Assembly: GCF_042654605.1 (NCBI RefSeq)
Contig: NZ_JBHSGT010000014.1
Location: forward strand, 1 to 64,000
Source: Enterococcus_I eurekensis
GTDB lineage: Bacteria > Bacillota > Bacilli > Lactobacillales > Enterococcaceae
DNA: 64,000 bases
Reading direction: 5' to 3'
The notes under the pieces were generated by a model. The model was not told where the DNA came from. It was given only the letters and a program-made list of their open reading frames with translations, and did no database searches. Position numbers and translations under genes: made by a program. Within the stretch, counting starts at the first letter, position 1. Each line of letters starts with the position of its first letter. This document shows positions 23,520 to 33,089 of the stretch, piece after piece.

Positions 23520-24422
23520 GTGGGTGAAGACATGAGAGAGCAAATCGAAGAATATTTGCACTATTTAACGATTGAACGCGGCTTAGCCGAAAATACCAAA
23601 ACCAACTACCAAAGAGATTTGGAACGCTATTTTGTTTTTTTAACTGAACAGCAAATGACTGATTGGCAAAGTATTGATCGTTTTTTAGTGATTGATTTTT
23701 TACAGATTTTGAAAAATGAGCAAAAATCAGCGGCAACGATTGCCCGCATGATTACTAGTCTACGACAATTTCATCAATTTTTACGACAAGAGCGGTATAC
23801 GGATCATAATCCGATGCAGCATATTGAAATGCCTAAAAAAGCCCAACGATTGCCGGATACATTAAGTTTATCCGAAGTGGAGCAATTAATTGAAGCACCG
23901 GATACAAACGAAATATTAGGTATCCGTGATCGTGCAATTTTAGAAGTACTTTATGCGACAGGTTTACGGGTGAGCGAGTTAGTAAACTTAGAGTTGAAAG
24001 ATTTGCATTTGAGCATGGGATTATTACAAACGATTGGTAAAGGTGATAAAGAGCGAATCGTCCCTTTGGGTGATTTAGCGATTGATTGGATTACTCGTTA
24101 TTTGGAAGAGTCTCGGCCATTTTTAACAGCTAAGCAACCCGATGAAACCCATTTATTTGTCAATCGTCAAGGAACGGGCTTAAGTCGACAAGGAATCTGG
24201 AAAAATTTAAAAATCCTTGTTCGTGAAGCTGGCATTCATAAAAATGTAACCCCTCATACATTACGCCATAGCTTTGCCACGCATTTATTAGAAAATGGAG
24301 CAGATTTGCGTACGGTTCAGGAATTGCTTGGTCATGCGGATATTTCAACGACTCAGATTTATACGCATATTTCGAAAAAACGAATGACAGAAGTATATAA
24401 ACAATATTTCCCAAGAGCCTAA
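23520..24422 (+). CDS. xerD: Tyrosine recombinase XerD
   Basis: Resolves chromosome dimers at dif together with XerC. The 300-aa protein has an N-terminal SAM-like core-binding domain (EYLHYLTIERGLAENTKTNY) and a catalytic domain with R in ATGLRVSELVNL, H-x-x-R in TPHTLRHSFATHLL, H in ELLGHADIST and the nucleophile Y in QIYTHISKKRM. AAGGAG is six bases before the GTG at 23520; an ATG at 23532 is an alternative, and the in-frame ATG at 23490 has no such site. The next gene, scpA, starts 21 bp downstream. Confidence 0.92.
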   Translation: MGEDMREQIEEYLHYLTIERGLAENTKTNYQRDLERYFVFLTEQQMTDWQSIDRFLVIDFLQILKNEQKSAATIARMITSLRQFHQFLRQERYTDHNPMQHIEMPKKAQRLPDTLSLSEVEQLIEAPDTNEILGIRDRAILEVLYATGLRVSELVNLELKDLHLSMGLLQTIGKGDKERIVPLGDLAIDWITRYLEESRPFLTAKQPDETHLFVNRQGTGLSRQGIWKNLKILVREAGIHKNVTPHTLRHSFATHLLENGADLRTVQELLGHADISTTQIYTHISKKRMTEVYKQYFPRA

Positions 24423-24443
24423 GAGAGACAAGAAGGTGACAAG

Positions 24444-25202
24444 ATGCAAGAAATTAAAATTAAATTAGATATTTTTGAAGGTCCGCTTGATTTATTACTC
24501 CATTTAATTCAGAAATTAGAAATTGATATTTATGATATTCCGATTGCCGAAGTGACGGAACAATATATGAAATACATTCGAACAATGAAAGAATTTGAAC
24601 TGAGTGTTGCAGGAGAATACTTAGTCATGGCTGCAACACTGATGGCAATTAAGAGCCAAACCTTGTTGCCGATTGTTGATATTGAATATGAACCAGAAGA
24701 AGATTTTTTTGAAGAAGATCCACGCGAGGCCCTTGTTAATCAGTTGTTGGAATATCGAAAATATAAATACGTTGCCGATCGTTTAGCTGAAAAAGCGGAA
24801 GAACGTAGTCAATATTTGACGAAAGATCCGATGAACGTTGATCAATTTAAGCAAGAAGAAGAGCCTTCATTAGCCAGTAATCAGCTGACCAAAGTAGATT
24901 TGTTTTTAGCCTTCCATCATATGTTAGAAACAAGAAAACAAAATACGCCGACACAAACAACAATCGCAACGGAAACCGCGACGATTAAAGAAAAAATGGC
25001 TTGGATAGAAGGAGAAATTCAACAATTAGAACGTCATCAAGGTCGAGCGTTACGCTCACTTTTTATGACGTATAGTAAAAATGAAATGGTTACAACTTTC
25101 CTAGCTTTACTAGAATTGATGAAAAATAAAAAAGTTCATGTCGAACAAAAAGAAAATTATGATGAAATTATGCTTTATGCAATAGGAGAACCAAATGAAT
25201 AA
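24444..25202 (+). CDS. scpA: Segregation and condensation protein ScpA
   Basis: Kleisin subunit of the SMC-ScpA-ScpB condensin that compacts and separates chromosomes. The 252-aa protein starts with the typical FEGPLDLLLHLIQKLEIDIYDIPI block and ends with a winged-helix domain. It overlaps scpB by 8 bp, so the two are coupled. Confidence 0.95.
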   Translation: MQEIKIKLDIFEGPLDLLLHLIQKLEIDIYDIPIAEVTEQYMKYIRTMKEFELSVAGEYLVMAATLMAIKSQTLLPIVDIEYEPEEDFFEEDPREALVNQLLEYRKYKYVADRLAEKAEERSQYLTKDPMNVDQFKQEEEPSLASNQLTKVDLFLAFHHMLETRKQNTPTQTTIATETATIKEKMAWIEGEIQQLERHQGRALRSLFMTYSKNEMVTTFLALLELMKNKKVHVEQKENYDEIMLYAIGEPNE

Positions 25203-25794
25203 ATTAAGTGAATTAGAAGCGATTTTATTTGTTGTTGGGGATGAAGGGATACAGCTAGAGGAATTAAGTTATTTACTAGAAATAACTACGGCAAGCGTTT
25301 ATCCGTTAATTCAAGAATTGAATCACTCATATGAAACAAATCAAACAAGAGGATTGCAAATTTTAGAAGTAGGCAACCAATTCATTTTAACCACAAAAAA
25401 AGAATTTGCGCCATTACTGACTCGTTACGCGCAATCACCGATGTCCAACCGATTATCAAAAGCTGCAGTTGAAACACTAGCGATCATTGCTTATAAACAA
25501 CCAATCACTAGAATTGAAGTGGAACAAATTCGAGGCGTCAAATCATCTGGATCAATTCAACGTCTGACTGCTTTACAGTTAATCAAAGAGCAAGGGCGAG
25601 TCGATGGACCGGGACGTGCGATTTTGTATGGTACAACGGATTACTTTATGGATTATTTTGGTTTGAAATCGATGAATGATTTACCAGATATTAAAGAAAT
25701 GGAAAAAGAATTGTCTGATGAAATGCCCAAAGATTTATTTTTTGATCGTTTTAAAAATGAATCGTTACAGTCCGAAAATGAAGGAGACGAATAA
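25195..25794 (+). CDS. scpB: Segregation and condensation protein ScpB
   Basis: Partner of ScpA in the SMC complex, 199 aa, with two winged-helix domains (LEAILFVVGDEGI at the start; VETLAIIAYKQPITRIEVEQ in the second). Its stop codon directly abuts the rluB ATG. Confidence 0.95.
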   Translation: MNKLSELEAILFVVGDEGIQLEELSYLLEITTASVYPLIQELNHSYETNQTRGLQILEVGNQFILTTKKEFAPLLTRYAQSPMSNRLSKAAVETLAIIAYKQPITRIEVEQIRGVKSSGSIQRLTALQLIKEQGRVDGPGRAILYGTTDYFMDYFGLKSMNDLPDIKEMEKELSDEMPKDLFFDRFKNESLQSENEGDE

Positions 25795-26520
25795 ATGGAA
25801 AGATTACAAAAAGTCATGGCGCATGCAGGTGTGGCATCACGTAGAAAAGCCGAAGAATATATTCTTGCCGGTCGAGTAAAAGTTAATGGAAAAATTGTTC
25901 GAGAATTAGGAACAAAAGTCAGTGGGAAAGATCAAATTGCTGTCGATGATATTCCAATTTATCAAGAAGAGCCAGTATATTACTTGTTTTATAAACCAAG
26001 AGGTGTAATCTCAGCCGTTGCTGATGATAAAGGCCGTCGAGTGGTAACGGATTTCTTCCCGAGTGTTCGCGAGCGTATTTACCCTGTGGGACGTTTAGAT
26101 TATGATACGTCTGGTTTATTGATTTTAACTAACGATGGGGATTTCTCACAAAAATTGACACATCCAAAATACGAAATCGATAAAGTTTATGTGGCTAAAG
26201 TTAAAGGGAAAGCAGAAAACAAACAACTTTTACCATTAACACGGGGCATCAAAATAGAAGGTCAAAAAATGGCACCTGCTAAATTCCAAATCTTATCAAA
26301 TGATATTACGTCAGGTACAAGTATTGTGGAATTAACCATTCATGAAGGGAAAAACCATCAAGTTAAAAACATGTTAAATGCAGTGGGGCTACCTGTTCAA
26401 AAATTAAAACGTGAAAAATACGGCGATTTAACGTTAGAAAAATTACGACCAGGAGATTACCGTATCCTATCTAAAAAAGAAGTGAGCCAACTATTAAATC
26501 TTGCGAAAAAAAGTAAATAA
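25795..26520 (+). CDS. rluB: Pseudouridine synthase RluB-type
   Basis: A 241-aa enzyme that converts a uridine of 23S rRNA to pseudouridine. An N-terminal S4 RNA-binding domain (RLQKVMAHAGVASRRKAEEY) is followed by the catalytic domain with the active-site aspartate in GRLDYDTSGLLILTNDG (about residue 103). It is the last gene of the scpAB-rluB unit, an arrangement shared with Bacillus. Confidence 0.93.
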   Translation: MERLQKVMAHAGVASRRKAEEYILAGRVKVNGKIVRELGTKVSGKDQIAVDDIPIYQEEPVYYLFYKPRGVISAVADDKGRRVVTDFFPSVRERIYPVGRLDYDTSGLLILTNDGDFSQKLTHPKYEIDKVYVAKVKGKAENKQLLPLTRGIKIEGQKMAPAKFQILSNDITSGTSIVELTIHEGKNHQVKNMLNAVGLPVQKLKREKYGDLTLEKLRPGDYRILSKKEVSQLLNLAKKSK

Positions 26521-26590
26521 TTTTCAGAATTCAAACTAGTTGCATTTTTCACAAAAATAGGTATACTAGAAATGTAATAAAAAAATATAA

Positions 26591-26720
26591 GGTTCGTCTT
26601 CAGGGCAGGGTGAAATTCCCGACCGGTGGTTATAGTCCACGACCTGCTTTTTTTAATTAAAAAGTGGCTGAATTGGTGAAATTCCAATACCGACAGTACA
26701 GTCTGGATAAGAGAAGATAG
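26591..26720 (+). promoter_or_regulatory. FMN riboswitch (RFN element)
   Basis: The conserved RFN sequences are present: TTCAGGGCAGGGTGAAATTC, then CCGGTGGTTATAGTCC, GAATTGGTGAAATTCC and CAGTCTGGATAAGAGAAGA. It lies upstream of ribU and a terminator at 26754, so FMN binding would shut off riboflavin uptake. Confidence 0.95.
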
Positions 26721-26753
26721 GGCGTATTTAGATTGCTTTTGCATACAATCTCG

Positions 26754-26796
26754 GATACCCTATTTTTCTGTAGAGAAAAGTAGGGTATCTTTTTTG
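26754..26796 (+). terminator. Riboswitch-controlled terminator of ribU
   Basis: GATACCCTATTTTTC pairs with GAGAAAAGTAGGGTATC and is followed by a T run, 35 bp after the RFN aptamer. Confidence 0.85.
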
Positions 26797-26855
26797 TAAA
26801 TCGCAGTACTAAGGACGTTTGAAGATGATTCCTAACAAATTAGGAGGATTTTAAA

Positions 26856-27449
26856 ATGAGTAACAAAGTTCAAAAAATGGTGTCGGTGTCAATGTTTGCA
26901 GCAATGGGGTTAGTTTTACAGTTTATTGCTTTCCCAATTTTACCAATGTTTCCTTTCTTAAAAGTCGATTTCAGTGATATTCCCGTCTTGTTGAGTATGT
27001 TTTTATACGGGCCCTTAGCGGGTGTTGTAACGGCGTTGATTCGTTCAACTTTACATACGATTACGACTGGACTTTCACCGCAAAACCTTGTAGGTGACGT
27101 GGCAAGTTTTATTGCAACGGTCGTCTTTACTTTACCAATTTATTATTTTTTCCGACGTGGAACAGCGAAATTTAATAAATTAATTGGGACAACGATTGGC
27201 ATTTTAGCAATGAGTTTACTCATGAGCATAGCAAACTATTTCGTAATCACACCGTTATACCTAATGTTCTTTGGTGTTACGTCAGATCAGTTCTTAGGAA
27301 TGAGTTTAGCAAGTTATGTTGTAATTGGGGTATTGCCATTTAATTTAATTAAAGGCAGTATCGTAACGAGTGTCTTCTTAGTATTACATGCTAAATTATT
27401 ACCATGGTTAGCTCGTAAACAACATTTTAATAAACACCAATCGATTTAA
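26856..27449 (+). CDS. ribU: Riboflavin ECF transporter S component RibU
   Basis: A 197-aa membrane protein that binds riboflavin and works with a shared ECF energy module (EcfA, EcfA', EcfT, not in this window). It has five to six membrane segments; SVSMFAAMGLVLQFIAFPIL and FLKVDFSDIPVLLSMFLYGP fit RibU. The FMN riboswitch directly upstream makes the substrate assignment firm. No riboflavin biosynthesis genes are nearby. Confidence 0.94.
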   Translation: MSNKVQKMVSVSMFAAMGLVLQFIAFPILPMFPFLKVDFSDIPVLLSMFLYGPLAGVVTALIRSTLHTITTGLSPQNLVGDVASFIATVVFTLPIYYFFRRGTAKFNKLIGTTIGILAMSLLMSIANYFVITPLYLMFFGVTSDQFLGMSLASYVVIGVLPFNLIKGSIVTSVFLVLHAKLLPWLARKQHFNKHQSI

Positions 27450-27452
27450 ATC

Positions 27453-27498
27453 AAAAAAGCTGGGGATTGTCAAAGAAATGACAGTCTCCAGCTTTTTT
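27453..27498. terminator. Bidirectional terminator between ribU and ferredoxin
   Basis: AAAAAAGCTGG and CCAGCTTTTTT close a stem that also pairs GATTGTCA with TGACAGTC, between convergent genes. Confidence 0.85.
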
Positions 27499-27526
27499 GC
27501 GTAAATAAATATATCAATAAAAGCGA

Positions 27527-27742
27527 TTATTTCTCAATAACAATGGCACGAGTCGGGCATTTTTGATATGCTAAAAGTACCTGGTTGGCATTTTCTTCTG
27601 AAATAAACTGCTGATGCGCGCTTGGATCTTGGGCGAACAGGACAATTCCTTCGTCGTCGTAATCGAATGTATCAGGAGCATAAACGGCACAAAGACCGCA
27701 TGCAATACAGCGTTCAGGGATAATTTTACATAATTGAGGCAT
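27527..27742 (-). CDS. fer: 4Fe-4S ferredoxin
   Basis: A 71-aa electron carrier binding one [4Fe-4S] cluster. Cysteines are in CIACGLC near residues 12-18 and in the C-terminal KCPTRAI. I chose the ATG at 27742, preceded by GTGGTGAT; the longer in-frame start would run into the divergent ypbB region. The order fer, ypbB, recQ is the same as in Bacillus subtilis. Confidence 0.9.
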   Translation of the reverse strand: MPQLCKIIPERCIACGLCAVYAPDTFDYDDEGIVLFAQDPSAHQQFISEENANQVLLAYQKCPTRAIVIEK

Positions 27743-27768
27743 CGTATCACCACTTTCTGGAGGTCCAA

Positions 27769-28773
27769 ATGAATACATTTATTTTAGCCTTATTTCTACA
27801 AAACCACAAGTTAAAGTCGACGACGCTCTATCAGCTACTAATTGGTAGACGAACGACATCGGTGTTAAGTTACGCTTTTTTTAATGATTTATTACCTTAT
27901 TTTGGTAGTTTTCCTAAATTAACGGAAAAAGAATTAACGCTTCATTTAAAACAATTGGAAGCTGAAAAAAAGATTGAATGTGTCTCAAGCCAATCGAATT
28001 ATTGGCAACTCATAACAGAGGATTCAATCGAAACCCCGACTTTTATTCAGACAATTGACTATTATCGCTATGGTAAAAAAGAAAGCGAAGTTTGGCGTTT
28101 GATTCAATTTTTAGTTCAAGTAGCCTCTTATTTAGGTAAGAGTAAGCACTATTTACCGATTGAAAATTCACCCTACTATTTAGCAAAAACGCGTCAGTTT
28201 GTGAGCAATCATAAGAGTGAGCTCAATCAGCGCATTTTCGAGGAATTAAGTTGCTTATTTTCAGCACTATCGCAAGAAAATGCTGATTTTTTAGCACGAA
28301 GTCTGATTGGTTTTCAACAAAATGGTGCGGCTTTTTTCCAGCTGTTACCAAATGAGGTTCAAGAATTTCCTTGGAACCAGTTATACTTATCAGCAATGCG
28401 CCATCGTTTTTTTACTGAATTAGAGCTACATCCGGATTTTTTACTGTACCAATTTGTTCAACCCATTTTATTGGCTAATGCGAACCAAAGTGCACAATTG
28501 TCGCAAGAAATGTTTCTGTCAGGTAATTCGGTCGAAGAAATTTGCCACAAACGTCACATTCGTCCGGGAACATTGCATGATCATTTGATTGAATGGGCTT
28601 TTGTTGATCCGAGATTTCCTTTTGAACAGCTAATTTCAGCGGAAGCTTTTGAACAATTCCGTCATTTACCGGCGGATTCTTGGAATTATTCGTATAAAGA
28701 ACTCTTAGGGGAATCAGATTTTTCTTTTTTTGAGCTGCGTTTGTATCAAATTAAACAGAAAAGAGGATTGTGA
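27769..28773 (+). CDS. Helix-turn-helix protein, YpbB-like
   Basis: A 334-aa protein with a C-terminal helix-turn-helix segment (SGNSVEEICHKRHIRPGTLHDHLIEWAF, about residues 247-274) of the type found at the C-terminus of some RecQ helicases. It matches YpbB of Bacillus by position, directly upstream of recQ, and probably helps the helicase. GGAGGT precedes the ATG. It overlaps the recQ start by one base. Confidence 0.78.
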   Translation: MNTFILALFLQNHKLKSTTLYQLLIGRRTTSVLSYAFFNDLLPYFGSFPKLTEKELTLHLKQLEAEKKIECVSSQSNYWQLITEDSIETPTFIQTIDYYRYGKKESEVWRLIQFLVQVASYLGKSKHYLPIENSPYYLAKTRQFVSNHKSELNQRIFEELSCLFSALSQENADFLARSLIGFQQNGAAFFQLLPNEVQEFPWNQLYLSAMRHRFFTELELHPDFLLYQFVQPILLANANQSAQLSQEMFLSGNSVEEICHKRHIRPGTLHDHLIEWAFVDPRFPFEQLISAEAFEQFRHLPADSWNYSYKELLGESDFSFFELRLYQIKQKRGL

Positions 28774-30155
28774 TGTTAGAACAAGCCTTGAAAAAATATT
28801 TTGGTTATGATTCGTTTCGGGAAAGCCAAAAAGAAATTATTCAATCATTATTAATGAAAAACGATACGTTAGGGATTTTACCGACCGGCAATGGTAAGAG
28901 CCTTTGTTACCAATTGACCGGGTATTTACAAGAGGGACTCGTAGTGATTGTGGCGCCTTTGATTTCTTTAATGGAAGATCAAGTCAGTTCGCTACTATCC
29001 TTCGGGGAAAAACGAGCAGTCGCCTTGAATTCGACACTAAAAGACTTTGAAAAAGCTTATATTTTGCAACGATTGGAACAATTTAAGTTTCTTTTTTTAA
29101 GTCCTGAAATGTTATCACAGCCGCATGTCTTACAACGCTTAAAGCAACAAAAAATTGCTCTCTTTGTCGTGGATGAAGCGCATTGCGTCTCACAATGGGG
29201 CATTGATTTTCGACCAGAATATCGTAACTTAGGCGTAATAAAAGCCGAATTAAATCATCCGGTTACATTAGCTTTAACTGCGACCGCTAATGCGCAAGTC
29301 GAAGCGGATATTAAACGATTTTTAATTGGGGAGAAAACGATTGTATTCAGACAATCCGCTAATCGCTCGAATATCGCTTTACTTGTCGAAAAAACGACGG
29401 ATAAAGAAGCTGTTTTAGAAGAAACATTAAAAAAAATTGCCGGTGCGACCATTATTTATTGTGCAACCCGCAAACAAGTTGAGCGATTGTATGATAGGTT
29501 AAAAGTTACTTATTCTGTCGGTTATTATCATGGGGGCTTAGACTATCAGCAACGATCGCTTTTACAAAAACAGTTTCACGATCAGGAATTGCACATTTTA
29601 ATAGCGACGAATGCCTTTGGGATGGGCATTAATAAAAGTGATATTCGTTACGTGATTCATTACGATTTGCCAGATAGTATGGAAAACTACATTCAAGAAA
29701 TCGGCCGGGCCGGGCGCGATCAAGAACAAAGTTATAGTTTATTACTTTATCAGCCGGGAGATGAACAAATTCATCGGTTTTTTCATCAGTCGAATCAGGA
29801 AAAACGCGAGCATTTCGAACAAATGTTAGGGATGAAAGTCGAAAACGTCTTTGATGAGCTTCAGTTGAAATGGCATCAACAAGGAAAAAGAGAAGGCATG
29901 TCCCTTTTTCTCGATGCCTTAAAAGAAAATGAGCATCAGAAACAAAAAAAACTACAACAAATGTTACAGTATATAGAGACCCCAGGGTGTCGCAGAGCTT
30001 TTTTATTAGCGGCAATGGGTGAAAATAACCTTGAGGAATCGATTTGTTGTGATTTTCATGGTGCAACAATACCAGATAAATCCGTAGAACCTTTTGAGAT
30101 TATAAAAAATGAAGAGGATTGGCAAGCAATTTTACAAAGAATGTTTAAAGAATAA
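28773..30155 (+). CDS. recQ: RecQ family ATP-dependent DNA helicase
   Basis: A 460-aa superfamily 2 DNA helicase of the short RecQ (RecS) type. Motifs: Walker A PTGNGKSLCYQ (about residue 35), DEAH box VVDEAHCVSQWG (about 131), TATAN and the C-terminal helicase core with GRAGRDQEQSYSLLLY. The zinc-binding region is reduced and there is no HRDC domain. AGAGGATTGTG gives the ATG at 28773 good spacing; a GTG at 28770 is also possible. It is coupled to ypbB. Confidence 0.92.
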   Translation: MLEQALKKYFGYDSFRESQKEIIQSLLMKNDTLGILPTGNGKSLCYQLTGYLQEGLVVIVAPLISLMEDQVSSLLSFGEKRAVALNSTLKDFEKAYILQRLEQFKFLFLSPEMLSQPHVLQRLKQQKIALFVVDEAHCVSQWGIDFRPEYRNLGVIKAELNHPVTLALTATANAQVEADIKRFLIGEKTIVFRQSANRSNIALLVEKTTDKEAVLEETLKKIAGATIIYCATRKQVERLYDRLKVTYSVGYYHGGLDYQQRSLLQKQFHDQELHILIATNAFGMGINKSDIRYVIHYDLPDSMENYIQEIGRAGRDQEQSYSLLLYQPGDEQIHRFFHQSNQEKREHFEQMLGMKVENVFDELQLKWHQQGKREGMSLFLDALKENEHQKQKKLQQMLQYIETPGCRRAFLLAAMGENNLEESICCDFHGATIPDKSVEPFEIIKNEEDWQAILQRMFKE

Positions 30156-30233
30156 AAAAGCTTTTAAAATTGTAAGACATGACTCATTTCTCTATGGTAT
30201 AATACGGCGATAAGAGAGTGGGAGGGTAAAGCA

Positions 30234-30839
30234 GTGAGCAGAAAAAACAAGAACAAAAATCAACAGAATGAGATGAATGAGCCATGGGAACAACCCATCT
30301 ACGATACAGAAGGTGAAGAGACTTACTCACGTTCTGCCAAGCGTAATAGTAAAAAATCCAATACAACTTTCTTGACGATTGTATTAATTTTGATCTTTTT
30401 AATCGTAGCAATCCCAATTGGAACGGGTGCTTGGGTTTTATTCCAAAAAAATAAACCTGAAACAGCACCGACGATCGAATCAACGATTGAATCAAGTAGC
30501 TCGACAATTGAAAGTACGACAAAAGAAACAGAATCAAGCAGCACAGAGTCAAGTACTTCAATGAGTTCAGAAACACAAGAATCAACGCAATCATCTGAAC
30601 AACCAGTTACACCACCAGCACAACCGGAAACGCCTACGGTACCTGAAACGCCGGAAACACCAGAAACACCAACAACGCCTGAAAATGCGGAAGGTGATTA
30701 CATTGAGGTGTTAGCGGGTGAAGGACCAAATAACGTTGCAGCACGTGCAGGGATTTCTGTCGATGAGTTGTATCGCTTAAACGGTATGACAGCAGATAAT
30801 TTCTTCTTAACACCAGGACAACAATTAAGGATTCGATAA
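30234..30839 (+). CDS. LysM-domain membrane protein
   Basis: A 201-aa protein with a short basic cytoplasmic part, one membrane segment (TTFLTIVLILIFLIVAIPIG, about residues 43-62), a Ser/Thr/Glu-rich then Pro-rich external linker and a C-terminal LysM domain (about 155-201) that binds peptidoglycan. It starts with GTG behind GGGAGGG. Bacillus ypbE sits in the same place after recQ, so it is a likely counterpart. It may anchor the membrane to the wall. Confidence 0.82.
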   Translation: MSRKNKNKNQQNEMNEPWEQPIYDTEGEETYSRSAKRNSKKSNTTFLTIVLILIFLIVAIPIGTGAWVLFQKNKPETAPTIESTIESSSSTIESTTKETESSSTESSTSMSSETQESTQSSEQPVTPPAQPETPTVPETPETPETPTTPENAEGDYIEVLAGEGPNNVAARAGISVDELYRLNGMTADNFFLTPGQQLRIR

Positions 30840-30862
30840 AAAACCGTCGCGGCGGTTTTTTT
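30839..30862 (+). terminator. Terminator of the recQ-LysM unit
   Basis: AAACCG and CGGTTT close a GC-rich stem (AAACCGTCGCGGCGGTTT) followed by T residues. Confidence 0.8.
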
Positions 30863-30893
30863 CGCGTAAATTAGATAAACAAGGAGTATACAA

Positions 30894-31574
30894 ATGAATA
30901 AAATTAACATAGCCATTGACGGGCCGGCCTCGTCAGGAAAAAGTACCGTTGCCAAAATCTTAGCTAAGAATTACGGATATATTTATACTGATACAGGAGC
31001 AATGTATCGTAGCGTAACCTATTTAGCTATCCAACATAAAATTTCTTTTTCTGATGAGGAAGGCTTAGTGGACTTAGTCGAGCGCTATCCCATTTCTTTT
31101 GAACAAACCGTTGCAGGACAAAAAGTTTTTGTAGCTGGGCAAGAAGTGACCGAGGCGATTCGTCAAAATGATGTCACAAATGGTGTTTCGGAAGTTTCTG
31201 CCTGGTCCGGTGTCCGTGAGAAATTAGTCGAAGTCCAAAAAGAAATTGCTAAAAATGGGGGAGTTGTAATGGACGGTCGTGACATTGGGACGGCAGTCTT
31301 ACCTAATGCTGAAGTAAAAATCTTTTTAGTGGCGAGTGTCCTTGAACGTGCGGAGCGTCGTTTTAAAGAAAATCAAGCAGCGGGGATTGCAACTGATTTT
31401 GAAACACTTAAAAAAGAAATTGAGCAAAGAGATTACCTAGACTCTACTCGAGAAGTTTCACCATTGAAACAAGCAAAGGATGCATTTTTAGTCGATACAA
31501 CTGGTTTATCCATTGCTGAAGTGGTAAAAAGGATTGAAGAAATCGTCGAGCATAAACAAGCTTTAATTAAATAA
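30894..31574 (+). CDS. cmk: Cytidylate kinase
   Basis: Phosphorylates CMP and dCMP with ATP. The 226-aa protein has the P-loop GPASSGKST (about residues 9-17), YTDTGAMYRSVT for substrate binding and MDGRDIGTAVLP. AAGGAG precedes the ATG. It is followed by rpsA, the usual order in Firmicutes. Confidence 0.95.
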   Translation: MNKINIAIDGPASSGKSTVAKILAKNYGYIYTDTGAMYRSVTYLAIQHKISFSDEEGLVDLVERYPISFEQTVAGQKVFVAGQEVTEAIRQNDVTNGVSEVSAWSGVREKLVEVQKEIAKNGGVVMDGRDIGTAVLPNAEVKIFLVASVLERAERRFKENQAAGIATDFETLKKEIEQRDYLDSTREVSPLKQAKDAFLVDTTGLSIAEVVKRIEEIVEHKQALIK

Positions 31575-31727
31575 AAGTTTAAATTAGTGATAAATGAGAG
31601 AATTGTCCAAAAAATCAATTCTTTTTAACGAAAACGCAAGAAATCGCTTTATTTTTTCTTAAGAATAGCATACACTTACTATGTGAGTTGTAAAAATATA
31701 GAAATCGTTGGTAGGAGGGCACTAGTC

Positions 31728-32936
31728 ATGACAGAATTTGAAAACAATCATGTGGAATCTGGAAATGAAACAATGGAATCGGCATTGAGCAATTTCCAAG
31801 AAGTAAATGTTGGGGATATCGTTAAAGGCGAGGTACTAGCAATTGAGGACAAACAAGCGGTTGTCGGAATTGAAGGTGCAGGTGTTGAAGGTGTTGTTCC
31901 AATGAAAGAATTATCAACTTTACCTGTTGAGGATATTAATGAAGTAGTTAAAGTTGGAGATGTACTTGATTTAGTTGTAATCTCTGCTATTGGGAAAGAT
32001 AAAGAAAACGGCAGTTACTTATTGTCAAAACGTCGCTTAGATGCGAAAAAGGTTTGGGAAGAAATTGAACAAGACTTTAAAGATGATAAAATCATTGAAG
32101 CACCAGTTACAAATGTTGTCAAAGGCGGTTTAGTTGTGGATGTCGGTGTACGTGGTTTCGTACCAGCATCCATGGTAGAAGATCACTTTGTTGATGATTT
32201 TGAAAGCTACAAAGGTCAAACGATGACTTTCAAAATTATTGAAATCGAACCATCTGAAAATCGTTTGATCTTATCTCATAAAGCAGTTGTAGAGCTTGAG
32301 AAAGAATCAAAACGTGAAGAATTGTTAGCTTCAATTAAAGAAGGCGACCAAATCGAAGGAACTGTTGCTCGTTTAACTGATTTCGGTGCATTTATTGATT
32401 TAGGTGGCGTCGATGGACTTGTTCACGTCTCTGAAATTGCGCATACGCATATTGCAAAAGCAAGCGACGCTTTAAAAGTTGGCGAAAAAGTACAAGTATC
32501 TGTTCTTTCTGTCGATCCAACAACTGAACGTGTATCATTATCAATTAAAGATACATTGCCTGGACCTTGGACAGACATCGAAAACAAAGCAGCTGTAGGT
32601 ACTGTTCTAGAAGGAACGGTTAAACGCTTAACGAGCTTTGGTGCCTTTGTAGAAGTCTTCCCAGGAGTTGAAGGACTTGTGCATATTTCTCAAATTTCGC
32701 ACAAACACATTGCAACACCACATGAAGTTTTACAAGAAGGCCAAACAATTCAAGTGAAGGTTTTAGAAGTGAATCCAACTGAACACCGAATTGCTTTAAG
32801 TATCAAAGCCTTAGAAGCTAAAGAAGAAGAACCAGAAGAAGTTGCTAAAGACACTTATGTAATGCCAGAAGAGTCTACAGGCTTTACAATGGGTGATATT
32901 TTAGGCGATGCTTTAAAAGAAAGCCAAGAAGATTAA
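31728..32936 (+). CDS. rpsA: 30S ribosomal protein S1-type protein
   Basis: A 402-aa protein with four S1 RNA-binding repeats; repeats 3 and 4 are the clearest (EGTVARLTDFGAFIDLGGVD and EGTVKRLTSFGAFVEVFPGV). Low-GC Gram-positive S1 has four repeats rather than six and is of uncertain role in translation initiation. The reading frame is open from 31683, but GTAGGAGGG lies eight bases before the ATG at 31728, which I take as the start. Confidence 0.93.
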   Translation: MTEFENNHVESGNETMESALSNFQEVNVGDIVKGEVLAIEDKQAVVGIEGAGVEGVVPMKELSTLPVEDINEVVKVGDVLDLVVISAIGKDKENGSYLLSKRRLDAKKVWEEIEQDFKDDKIIEAPVTNVVKGGLVVDVGVRGFVPASMVEDHFVDDFESYKGQTMTFKIIEIEPSENRLILSHKAVVELEKESKREELLASIKEGDQIEGTVARLTDFGAFIDLGGVDGLVHVSEIAHTHIAKASDALKVGEKVQVSVLSVDPTTERVSLSIKDTLPGPWTDIENKAAVGTVLEGTVKRLTSFGAFVEVFPGVEGLVHISQISHKHIATPHEVLQEGQTIQVKVLEVNPTEHRIALSIKALEAKEEEPEEVAKDTYVMPEESTGFTMGDILGDALKESQED

Positions 32937-32944
32937 GAATAATG

Positions 32945-32977
32945 AAGAGTCTGTGAGAAATCACGGCTCTTTTTTTG
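32945..32977 (+). terminator. Terminator of rpsA
   Basis: GAGTCTGTGA pairs with TCACGGCTC, followed by T residues. Confidence 0.8.
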
Positions 32978-33089
32978 TGGAATACTTGCAAGTTTCATTA
33001 TCATTAGGTAAACTAGACTAGTTGAAAGTCAGGAGAAGGAGATTTGAGCGATCCCTTCTGGTGAAAATAAAAAATAACGGGGGATTAAC